The position numbers were made by a program, and so were the translations under genes. A stretch of 64,000 nucleotides of DNA from Gammaproteobacteria bacterium HGW-Gammaproteobacteria-15 (GTDB taxonomy: Bacteria > Pseudomonadota > Gammaproteobacteria > Enterobacterales > Alteromonadaceae): positions 372,001-436,000 of the forward strand of contig PGZF01000005.1 in NCBI GenBank assembly GCA_002840125.1, read 5' to 3'. Shown here one piece after another: positions 34,368-42,082 of the stretch. The notes beneath the pieces are model-generated. The model did not search any database. It was not told the origin of the DNA and saw only the letters and a list, made by a program, of their open reading frames with translations. Every line of letters starts with the position of its first letter. The first letter of the stretch is position 1.

Positions 34368-35703
34368 GCCTAAGTTATTGCTTGTTGACGATGATCCCAG
34401 CTTACTGCGCCTGCTAACCCTGCGTCTTGAAGGCGAAGGTTATCAGGTGATCAGTGCTGATTCAGCAGAGGCAGCTTTGCCACTGCTGATGAAAAACAGC
34501 GTGGATGTGGTACTAAGCGACTTGCGGATGCCTGGCCTGGACGGCATGAGCCTGTTTGATGAAATTGCCAAACGCTACCCCGGCCTGCCAGTGGTGTTGA
34601 TGACGGCACATGGCTCAATCCCTGAGGCTGTTGCTGCCACTCAGCGCGGTGTATTTGGCTTTTTAACCAAACCGCTTAACACCAATGAGCTGCGTGATAT
34701 TCTGCAAAATGCTGTGCATCAGTCCGTGCCGGAACAGGCCGAATGGCGGGCTGAAATTATTACCCGCTCCCGTTTAATGGAAGAACTGCTGGAACAAAGC
34801 TACCGCGTGGCACAGCGCGATGTCAGCGTGCTGATCACCGGCGCCAGCGGTACCGGTAAAGAGCTGTTGGCAAAAGCTATTCATAAAGCCAGCCCGCGCG
34901 GAAGTAAGCCATTTGTTGCCATTAACTGTGGCGCCCTGCCCGAGCACTTGCTGGAATCAGAATTATTTGGCCACACCAAAGGTGCCTTTACCGGCGCCGT
35001 TACCGAGCACGGCGGCCTGTTTCGTGAAGCCGATGGCGGCACACTGTTTTTAGATGAAATTGGCGATATGCCGGTGTCTTTGCAGGTAAAACTGCTGCGT
35101 GCACTGCAGGAGCGGCAAATACGCCCGGTAGGCAGCAGTAAAACCGTGCCGATCAACGTGCGGGTGCTGTCGGCAACTCACCGTGATTTACAGCAGGCAA
35201 TGGGCGATGGCAGCTTTCGTGAAGACTTATACTACCGCTTAAACGTGGTTAACCTGCAACTGCCCAGCCTGGAACAGCGGCCGGAAGATATTCCGCTGCT
35301 GGCGCGCCATGTGCTACAGCAAAGTGTTGAGCGCCACCAGGTAGATGTAACCCGTTTTTCTGATGATGCATTGCAGCTGTTAGCCACCGCCAAATGGCCC
35401 GGTAACGTGCGCCAGCTGGTAAACGTGGTAGAGCAATGTGTGGCGTTAACCCACAGCCCGGTTATTGGTGCGGCGCAGGTCGAGCAGGCGCTGTCGCATG
35501 ACAGCAGCTACTGGCCAACGTTAACCGAAGCGCGTGACCAGTTTGAGCGCCAGTACCTTATCCGCGTATTGCAGATGACAGAAGGCAATGTTACCCGCGC
35601 CGCAGAACTGGCCGGGCGTAACCGCACCGACTTTTATAAATTACTGAAAAAACATGAACTCAGCGCCGCTCAGATCACTGAGCAAAGCGATGAAACGGAA
35701 TAG
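34354..35703 (+). CDS. glrR: Sigma-54-dependent response regulator GlrR/QseF-like
   Basis: This 449-residue regulator has a receiver domain (phospho-acceptor D56 in DVVLSDLRMPG), an AAA+ sigma-54 activator domain with Walker A GASGTGKE, the sigma-54-contact loop GAFTGA and FLDEIGDMP, and a C-terminal Fis-type HTH (NVTRAAELAGRNRTDFYKLLKKH). It is the likely activator of the only sigma-54 promoter in the window, located about 2.5 kb upstream in front of the same operon. Confidence 0.93.
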   Translation: MASPKPKLLLVDDDPSLLRLLTLRLEGEGYQVISADSAEAALPLLMKNSVDVVLSDLRMPGLDGMSLFDEIAKRYPGLPVVLMTAHGSIPEAVAATQRGVFGFLTKPLNTNELRDILQNAVHQSVPEQAEWRAEIITRSRLMEELLEQSYRVAQRDVSVLITGASGTGKELLAKAIHKASPRGSKPFVAINCGALPEHLLESELFGHTKGAFTGAVTEHGGLFREADGGTLFLDEIGDMPVSLQVKLLRALQERQIRPVGSSKTVPINVRVLSATHRDLQQAMGDGSFREDLYYRLNVVNLQLPSLEQRPEDIPLLARHVLQQSVERHQVDVTRFSDDALQLLATAKWPGNVRQLVNVVEQCVALTHSPVIGAAQVEQALSHDSSYWPTLTEARDQFERQYLIRVLQMTEGNVTRAAELAGRNRTDFYKLLKKHELSAAQITEQSDETE

Positions 35704-35712
35704 CGAGCAGGT

Positions 35713-36069
35713 ATGACAGCAATAACGCCACCCGATGCTTATCTGGCTGACGAAGCAGAAAGCCCCGAGCTGATAAAAGCTAAAATTGTCAGTGAAACAG
35801 CCCGGATTAACTGGCTGGAGCTACAGAAATTTTATGCCGCCGGTGCCGTTATTACGGTAGCGTCTGAGCTGGATTTAGTTGAGGTAGCGTTTGCCTTTAG
35901 CCTGGACGATAAAGCAACAGTTGCTGACTTGCTGGCAAAGGGTACCGTAGGGCGCACCAGCGAGCAGCAGGCACAGCAGTGGTTTGATAACCAAACTGAG
36001 CTATGGGCGGTGGTAATTTCGCCATGGATACTGGTACAACATAAGCCGCTACCGCAAGAACTGAATTAA
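35713..36069 (+). CDS. DUF2288 family protein
   Basis: This 118-residue cytoplasmic protein fits DUF2288 (ETARINWLELQKFYAAGAVITV, WFDNQTELWAVVISPWILVQ). Function is unknown. It lies 9 bases after glrR, so it is probably cotranscribed. Confidence 0.8.
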   Translation: MTAITPPDAYLADEAESPELIKAKIVSETARINWLELQKFYAAGAVITVASELDLVEVAFAFSLDDKATVADLLAKGTVGRTSEQQAQQWFDNQTELWAVVISPWILVQHKPLPQELN

Positions 36070-36122
36070 GCTTTGCTACGCATTAAGCTTTGCTAAACCT
36101 GGTGCAGTTAAACCTGGTGCAG
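36065..36122. repeat. Two adjacent direct duplications
   Basis: ATTAAGCTTTGCTA is present at 36065 and 36082 (period 17), and TAAACCTGGTGCAG at 36094 and 36109 (period 15). The first copy includes the DUF2288 stop codon. They look like recent tandem duplications in the intergenic space before the thioesterase gene. Confidence 0.9.
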
Positions 36123-36145
36123 CTTAACTAACATACAGGACCGTT

Positions 36146-36697
36146 ATGACTGATCTCTATAAAAAAAGCAGCAGTTCCCGCGTAACACTGTCGCAGCTGA
36201 TGCTGCCGTCGCATTCCAATTTCAGTGGTAAAATTCACGGTGGTTACTTGCTGTCACTGATGGACCAAATCGCCTTTGCCTGCGGTTCAAAATTCAGTGG
36301 CCGTTATTGTGTGACTGCCTCGGTAGACAGAGTCGATTTTCTGAACCCGATTGAAGTCGGCGAGCTGGTCACGTTAAAAGCGTCAGTTATTTTTGTTGGT
36401 AACAGTTCAATGGTGGTGGGTATTCGCGTTGAAGCGCAAAATATTCAAACCAGTAAAGTAAAGCACTGTAATTCATCATACTTTACCATGATTGCCAAAG
36501 ATGAGCAGGGCCATAATGTACGGGTACCCCGGCTGATTTTAACCAGCAAAGAAGAAGTGCTACGCTTTGTAAAAACCACTCAACGCCTGAAACTACGGCA
36601 CAGCTACGCCGAGCTGTGCGCCGATTTTGACGGTGATATGCAGCAGGCTATCGAGCAAATCACCGCCAATTATCAGGTGCAGGTGCAGCTGGGTTAG
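36146..36697 (+). CDS. Acyl-CoA thioesterase, hotdog fold (YciA/YkhA-like)
   Basis: This 183-residue hotdog protein has the family motif NFSGKIHGGYLLSLMDQIAFACG, with the acidic residue of the catalytic helix in MDQIA, then CVTASVDRVDFLNPIEVGELV. It probably hydrolyses acyl-CoA esters. A C-terminal extension of about 40 residues follows the usual domain. Its 3' end overlaps the convergent ggt gene by 4 bases. Confidence 0.87.
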   Translation: MTDLYKKSSSSRVTLSQLMLPSHSNFSGKIHGGYLLSLMDQIAFACGSKFSGRYCVTASVDRVDFLNPIEVGELVTLKASVIFVGNSSMVVGIRVEAQNIQTSKVKHCNSSYFTMIAKDEQGHNVRVPRLILTSKEEVLRFVKTTQRLKLRHSYAELCADFDGDMQQAIEQITANYQVQVQLG

Positions 36698-38418
36698 TAC
36701 CCCGCCGCCTGGCCGTCTTTACGTGATTCAGATGCCCCCACCCAAACACCGTTGGCGTGATCACGCATAATGGCCTGATAACCGCCGTAGCCGCCTAAAC
36801 CATAGCGTACATCGTGGCCTTTTTTCATCAGCTCGCGGGCGGTTTCGTAAGGTATGCCACGCTCTACTTCAATATAGCCGCCGTTTTGCAGATACATGTC
36901 GCTGCCATCGGTTGGCTCGGTGCTACCCAGATGCTGCCAGCGCGCGGCGTCTCCGGCTTCTTGCAGGTTCATGCCGTAATCCACCATATTGATCAAAATC
37001 TGCACGTGGCCCTGTGGCTGCATAGCGCCCCCCATTACACCAAAGCTCACCAGTGGCTTATCGTCTTTGGTGATAAAGGCCGGAATAATGGTATTAAACG
37101 GCCGCTTGCCCGGCTGATACGCATTGGCGTGTTTTTTGTCCATCGAAAACAACTGGCCACGGTCCTGAAATACAAAGCCTAAGCCCGGAACCACTACGCC
37201 TGAACCCATGCCGCGGTAGTTGCTTTGAATTAACGACACCATATTGCCGTCTTTGTCGGCGGTGGTCATATAAATGGTATCGCCTTCATACAAATTCGGG
37301 TTACCGGCATCAACCCGTTTGGCGGCTTTGTCACCAATCAGTTTGGCGCGTTCGCGGCCATATTCTTCTGAAATAAGTGCCTCTACCGGCGCCTTGTTAA
37401 AATCTTCATCAGCGTAGAATTTGGCTCTGTCTTCAAAGGCCAGCTTTTTCGCTTCAACCAACAGGTGCAAACTTTCCGGCGTGTTAAAACCAGTGGCTTT
37501 TAAATCGAAGTTCTTCAGAATTTGTAGCATCTGCAGCGCGGCTATGCCCTGGCCGTTAGGTGGCAGTTCCCACAGTGTGTAGCCTTTGTACTCTACACCA
37601 ACCGGCTCTACCCAGCTTGAGCGGTGGTTGGCAAAGTCGGCGTAACGTAAATAGCCGCTATTGGCGCGCATAAAGCGGTCAATTTCTACTGCTATATCGC
37701 CTTTATAAAAAGCATCGCGGCCGTCTTTTGCCAGCGCTTTAAAGGTATTGGCCAGCGCCGGGTTTTTAAACATTTCGCCTTTAGCAGGCGCTTTACCGTT
37801 AACCGTAAAAGTACCGCTGAAATCGCCTGGTTGCTGGCTTAATACCGGCACACTGCGGTCCCAGTAATATGCAATCAACTCACTAACGGGGAAGCCGTTT
37901 TCAGCATAACTGATAGCCGGTTGCAGAATTTGGGGCATAGGCATACTGCCAAATTTCTGATGTAGCTCAAACCAGCCGTCAACCGCGCCGGGAACGCTTA
38001 TCGGCAACATACCGTGTGGAGGTAAATCGGTGCGGCCAAGCTTTTGCAGTTCATGCGCCAGCATTTCATAACTTAAACTCAGCGGCGAACGGCCGGAGGC
38101 ATTTAAACCATGTAGCTTTTGTGTTTTGGCATCCCAGACAATGGCGTATAAATCGCCGCCTATGCCATTGCCGGTAGGCTCCATCAGCCCCAGTGCAGCA
38201 TTGGCAGCAATGGCGGCGTCAATGGCATTGCCACCACGGCGCATAATATCCAGTGCAATTTGCGTTGCTAACGGCTGGCTGGTAGCCGCCATAACATTAG
38301 GGGCGATCACTTCAGAACGGCTGGCAAAATCGGCGCCGGTAATGCGGTCATACCCCTGGGCATTGCCTGCCAACACCAGGCTTACGCCAATGGCCAGCCC
38401 CATAAACACGCTTTTCAT
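36694..38418 (-). CDS. ggt: Gamma-glutamyltransferase / glutathione hydrolase
   Basis: This 574-residue protein is an autoprocessed Ntn-hydrolase. A signal peptide (MKSVFMGLAIGVSLVLAGNAQG) sends it to the periplasm. The conserved GGNAIDAAIAANAALGLMEPTGNGIGGD region is present, the catalytic threonine of the small subunit lies in YMTTADKDGNMVS, and the glycine pair in the YRGMGSGV segment shapes the oxyanion hole. It cleaves the gamma-glutamyl bond of glutathione and other gamma-glutamyl compounds. Confidence 0.95.
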   Translation of the reverse strand: MKSVFMGLAIGVSLVLAGNAQGYDRITGADFASRSEVIAPNVMAATSQPLATQIALDIMRRGGNAIDAAIAANAALGLMEPTGNGIGGDLYAIVWDAKTQKLHGLNASGRSPLSLSYEMLAHELQKLGRTDLPPHGMLPISVPGAVDGWFELHQKFGSMPMPQILQPAISYAENGFPVSELIAYYWDRSVPVLSQQPGDFSGTFTVNGKAPAKGEMFKNPALANTFKALAKDGRDAFYKGDIAVEIDRFMRANSGYLRYADFANHRSSWVEPVGVEYKGYTLWELPPNGQGIAALQMLQILKNFDLKATGFNTPESLHLLVEAKKLAFEDRAKFYADEDFNKAPVEALISEEYGRERAKLIGDKAAKRVDAGNPNLYEGDTIYMTTADKDGNMVSLIQSNYRGMGSGVVVPGLGFVFQDRGQLFSMDKKHANAYQPGKRPFNTIIPAFITKDDKPLVSFGVMGGAMQPQGHVQILINMVDYGMNLQEAGDAARWQHLGSTEPTDGSDMYLQNGGYIEVERGIPYETARELMKKGHDVRYGLGGYGGYQAIMRDHANGVWVGASESRKDGQAAGY

Positions 38419-38511
38419 AGCAGACTCCGGAAAATGATTATTGTTCGACCTTACTCAGCTTGCGCCTACCATACCAGAGCTTTACGACCAGTGAAACGTA
38501 GCCTGCGATGT

Positions 38512-38907
38512 TTACGCATTATACAGATGCTGATTAAGCTGTTGTTTTTGCAATGCACTAATCACCACGGCTTTATTGGCAGCATAATCAAACTGCACTA
38601 ATACTGCAGTGCCCGACACGGTTTTTACGCCGTGTTGCCAGGCTTGCTGATAAACATCAAAAGAGCTGCCGCCAACGCGGTTGATATAAGTGCGGATTTC
38701 AACATCGGCGCCGTAATGAGTTTGGGCATGGTAATCCAGCTTTACGCTGGCAATAATCAGCGGCCACTGGCGTAAATTAAGCTCTGGTGTAAAAATTTTG
38801 AAAACATCTTGTCTTGCGCCTTCAAACCAGACCGCAAACACAGTATTGTTGATGTGCCCCAGCGCATCCGTGTCAGAGAAACGCGGAGAAATAATGTCTT
38901 GCCACAT
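38512..38907 (-). CDS. Acyl-CoA thioesterase, 4-hydroxybenzoyl-CoA/YbgC-like
   Basis: This 131-residue hotdog protein has the 4HBT signature RFSDTDALGHINNTVFAVWFEGAR with the catalytic Asp and the helix after it. It should hydrolyse an acyl-CoA thioester; substrate unknown. Its start codon is only 12 bases from the start codon of a divergent dioxygenase gene, so the promoters of both must overlap the opposite coding regions or 5' ends. Confidence 0.88.
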   Translation of the reverse strand: MWQDIISPRFSDTDALGHINNTVFAVWFEGARQDVFKIFTPELNLRQWPLIIASVKLDYHAQTHYGADVEIRTYINRVGGSSFDVYQQAWQHGVKTVSGTAVLVQFDYAANKAVVISALQKQQLNQHLYNA

Positions 38908-38919
38908 AAAGGTAACCCG

Positions 38920-39624
38920 ATGACCGATTTTATAGAGGTGTACGATAATGCGTTAAGCAGCGAGTTTTGCCAACAGCTGATTAAGGTGTTTGACCAAAGC
39001 CCGCATACCGCAGCCGGCCGCACCGGTGGTGGTGTGGATACCAGTAAAAAAATCAGTACAGATTTATATCTGTACCAGCATGCAGAATACCAGCCGTTAC
39101 TAAAAGTGATCTGGGAAGCCACCACCCGCTATGCCTGTGAATATTTCAAAAAGTACCATTTTGCGCTGATTGGCCCTATGGGGTTAACCATAGCGCACCC
39201 GCAAACCGGCCAGCCCACCGCCATTACACATGATAACTTTGCTGAGCTGGGTGAACCTAAAGCGCTGGATTTTATGCGCGCGCTGTTTCGTCTGGGTAAT
39301 ATTCAGGCGCAAAAATATCAGGCTGGCGTGGGTAATTACGGTTACTGGCACAGCGAAGTGTACCCACAGCAAGGCAGCACCGAGCCGCTGCACCGTACCT
39401 TATTGTTTATGTTTTATTTAAATGACGTAGCCGAGGGTGGCCAAACCGAGTTTTACTACCAAAACAAAAGCATTTCGCCCAAAACCGGCCGCATGGTCAT
39501 AGCACCGGCATACTTTACCCACACCCATCGCGGCTGTGTACCGGTATCAAACGACAAGTATATTTTAACCAGCTGGATCCTGTTTAACAGCGCCGAACAA
39601 ATATACGGCCCGCCGCCACGTTGA
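38920..39624 (+). CDS. Fe(II)/2-oxoglutarate-dependent dioxygenase (prolyl-4-hydroxylase-like)
   Basis: This 234-residue protein has a jelly-roll dioxygenase pattern: a conserved core from YWHSEVYPQ to YILTSWILF. The facial-triad positions are H144 and E146 (HSE, where most family members have HxD), and a distal histidine, H201 or H203, in FTHTHRG; K213 stands where 2-oxoglutarate is bound. ATG 38920 has AAAGG 7 bases upstream; the upstream extension to 38809 would overlap the divergent gene. Target of hydroxylation unknown. No operon partner. Confidence 0.78.
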   Translation: MTDFIEVYDNALSSEFCQQLIKVFDQSPHTAAGRTGGGVDTSKKISTDLYLYQHAEYQPLLKVIWEATTRYACEYFKKYHFALIGPMGLTIAHPQTGQPTAITHDNFAELGEPKALDFMRALFRLGNIQAQKYQAGVGNYGYWHSEVYPQQGSTEPLHRTLLFMFYLNDVAEGGQTEFYYQNKSISPKTGRMVIAPAYFTHTHRGCVPVSNDKYILTSWILFNSAEQIYGPPPR

Positions 39625-39646
39625 GTATGCCGCAACATCATAAATA

Positions 39647-39676
39647 AAACAGGGCAGAATAATCTGCCCTGTTTAC
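39647..39676. terminator. Convergent terminator
   Basis: A perfect 12-bp stem (AAACAGGGCAGA/TCTGCCCTGTTT) with a 4-base loop lies between the convergent dioxygenase and TonB-receptor genes. Confidence 0.85.
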
Positions 39677-39698
39677 GCTGCTATTGGTACGGCGTTAA

Positions 39699-41777
39699 TT
39701 AGAAGCTGTAACGTACGCCCAGTTCGAAAGCACGCTCTGGCCCGACATAAATACCCTGGCGTAAGCCGGCAATATAACGCTTGTCGGTCAGGTTTTTCAC
39801 GCTGCCTGATACACTGATGTTATCGGCCAGTTTGTACTGCGCGGTTAAATCCAGCACGGTGTAAGACGGTATTAAGCCACCCCAGATCCCACCGGCCGCA
39901 TTTGCCGGAATATCTTCACGGTTGCTGGCATCGCCGTATTGCTCGCCACGATGGTGCGCGCTTAATGCTGTGGTTAATTGCTCTAATTGGTAGCTCAGCG
40001 CTACGTTAGCAATAATTTTCGGCGCATACGGCAGGCGGTTACCTTGGTTGCTGCCGGTTTTAAACTCTGAGGTAGGTACCCAGGTTGCATTGGTATCCAG
40101 GCTAAACCCGGCGCCCAGTGCATAACCGAACATAAATTCCATACCGCGGTGCTCGGTTTTACCTGCATTAGACTGCGATAAGTTTGGATCGCTGTTGCCG
40201 GTAACAACCTGATTACTGAAGTCCATAGCAAAGGCAGCCACTTCATAACTGACAGCACCTTGTTTACCACGAATACCCAGCTCAAAATTGGTAGAGCGCT
40301 CGCCATCAAGCTGCTGATCGGTCAAACCGTCCAGTGCCACGCCATTAGAGGCGGGTGAGAAGGCCCGGTACACACCACCATACAACTGCGCAGACTGATT
40401 CAGATCATAGGTTGCACCAACCCCAGGCAAAAACTCTGTATTGCTGGTTTTGGCAGTAGCGTTATTGTCGGATAACACCACTCGTTTTTGCTCGTAAGAT
40501 TCCACCCGTAAACCCGGTGTAACAGCAAAACGTTTTGTCAGCTCAATCCGGCTTTGCGCATAAGCGGCTACACTGTCGGCCGAATCAACAATATGCCGGT
40601 CATTTACGCCGGTACGGTCTGAACCACGCACAGCGCGAATACGGGTGTCATTCGCCTCTTCTTGCATAAAACGCAGACCAAACTCACTGCTGGCCACACT
40701 GCCAAATAAGTTGTGATCCAGCGTCAGGCGGGTTTCTATACCAACCCGGTCAAAGCTGCGGTTGTTACCTGTTAACGTATCAGCATATACCCAGCGGCCA
40801 GCAGCATTCGAGGCTGCAGTATTAACATCATAACGCCAGTAATCACGGGTCAGTTCACTCCAGTACAGCAGCGTTTTCAAGGTGGCCTGGCTCGATAACG
40901 TCCACTCATGATTCAGATCTATTGCAGTACGGTCGGTCAGATAATAGTCATCTGGTGCCGGGTTATACTTGGCACCATTCTGATAATCGGCCAGTAATAA
41001 ACCCCGGTAAGAGATGTTGGCATCGTTCTCATGGCGTGAGGCTTTAATACCCAACTTGTGGCTGTCACTGAATACCACACCGGCTTTGGCCATCACGTCA
41101 GTCATTTCGTAACCTTTGTCCATAAAACCATCGCTGGTCGCGTGGGTGGCAACGACACCGGCAAAAGCGTCGCCTGAAACACTCTTGCCACCGGCTTCGA
41201 CATTCACTTCACGCAAGTCAAACGAGCCGGCGCGGCCGGACAGTTTAACGCCATCGTCCGGCGTTTTTGTCTGGTAATTGACTACGCCACCAATGGTAGA
41301 AGGGCCATAACGTAACGACGATGAGCCTTTTAATATCTCAACCTGCTCTACCCGCTGAATGCGTGGGTTATAGTAACGGTCGTTGCCAATAAATAAACCA
41401 GGCGCCACCGGGACACCGTCTTCAAGCACTAACGATTTTGATTCACTGGCAGATAAACCACGCATACCAAAGTTAGACACAATTGAGGTTTCTTCTTCGC
41501 TGGCAACGTTAATACCGGCAATACGGCGTAACACGTCTTCAGTAGATAGTGGCTGAATTTGCTCTATTTGCTGACGGTCAATGACCACCACGGTACCGGT
41601 TTGCTCCAACAGCACCGGTGCTGCCTCACCTACCACCCGGATGACTTCCAGCGTTGGCATAATACTTTTACGCTCAACACTGCTTTCTTTCGTAGCGGTT
41701 TGCTGCTGAGCCACAGCACTTAATGATACCGAAGCCAGCACAACGGCTGCGGCTAAGCGCGACAATTTAAATTGCAT
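39699..41777 (-). CDS. TonB-dependent receptor, ferric-siderophore (FecA/PupB-like)
   Basis: This 692-residue receptor starts at ATG 41777 (GGAG 6 bases upstream), with signal peptide LSRLAAAVVLASVSLSAVAQ, a plug (EVIRVVGEA, VVVIDRQQIEQIQPLSTEDVLRRIAGINVA, VEILKGSSSLRYGPSTIGGVVNY) and a barrel ending in ELGVRYSF. A Fur-box-like sequence lies about 60 bases upstream, indicating iron control. The open frame continues to 41852 but lacks a ribosome site there. Confidence 0.92.
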   Translation of the reverse strand: MQFKLSRLAAAVVLASVSLSAVAQQQTATKESSVERKSIMPTLEVIRVVGEAAPVLLEQTGTVVVIDRQQIEQIQPLSTEDVLRRIAGINVASEEETSIVSNFGMRGLSASESKSLVLEDGVPVAPGLFIGNDRYYNPRIQRVEQVEILKGSSSLRYGPSTIGGVVNYQTKTPDDGVKLSGRAGSFDLREVNVEAGGKSVSGDAFAGVVATHATSDGFMDKGYEMTDVMAKAGVVFSDSHKLGIKASRHENDANISYRGLLLADYQNGAKYNPAPDDYYLTDRTAIDLNHEWTLSSQATLKTLLYWSELTRDYWRYDVNTAASNAAGRWVYADTLTGNNRSFDRVGIETRLTLDHNLFGSVASSEFGLRFMQEEANDTRIRAVRGSDRTGVNDRHIVDSADSVAAYAQSRIELTKRFAVTPGLRVESYEQKRVVLSDNNATAKTSNTEFLPGVGATYDLNQSAQLYGGVYRAFSPASNGVALDGLTDQQLDGERSTNFELGIRGKQGAVSYEVAAFAMDFSNQVVTGNSDPNLSQSNAGKTEHRGMEFMFGYALGAGFSLDTNATWVPTSEFKTGSNQGNRLPYAPKIIANVALSYQLEQLTTALSAHHRGEQYGDASNREDIPANAAGGIWGGLIPSYTVLDLTAQYKLADNISVSGSVKNLTDKRYIAGLRQGIYVGPERAFELGVRYSF

Positions 41778-41836
41778 AAAAACTCCGTTTATTAACAAAT
41801 AAGCTTTGATGCGCGCAATTAGAACACAGTAAAAAA

Positions 41837-41851
41837 TACGAATCAATCTCA
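41837..41851 (-). promoter_or_regulatory. Probable Fur box for the minus-strand TonB receptor
   Basis: On the minus strand TGAGATTGATTCGTA matches 9 of 14 defined positions of the 7-1-7 Fur consensus. It lies 59 bases upstream of the start codon. Confidence 0.5.
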
Positions 41852-41993
41852 TTCGAACATAGTATTAATAAGGGGTACAGCGCGAACGGACGGCGCATAT
41901 GGTTAGAAAACAACGTGATAATTTAATGTTAATTTAAATGCTTGCCATTTTTAGTCTCTAAAACAACAACAGAATAATGATTGATCTTAATAA

Positions 41994-42008
41994 TGATAAT
42001 AATTATCA
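41994..42008 (+). promoter_or_regulatory. Fur box, perfect 7-1-7 palindrome
   Basis: TGATAAT-A-ATTATCA matches the Fur consensus at all 14 defined positions and extends to a 9-1-9 palindrome (41992-42010). It lies 74 bases upstream of the TonB receptor at 42083, so strong iron repression of that gene is expected. Confidence 0.93.
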
Positions 42009-42082
42009 TTCGCTGCATCATTTACATTAATTTACATTCGATCTGGCTCTGCTGCCTGAAAACACTATCAAAGGAGTTTAAA

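Larger units (their letters stand above)
41778..42082. other. Divergent control region between two TonB receptor genes
   Basis: About 305 bases without a gene. It holds two Fur boxes, one near the minus-strand receptor and a perfect one near the plus-strand receptor, and an AT-rich segment between them that should contain the divergent promoters. Nothing else was seen. Confidence 0.75.
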
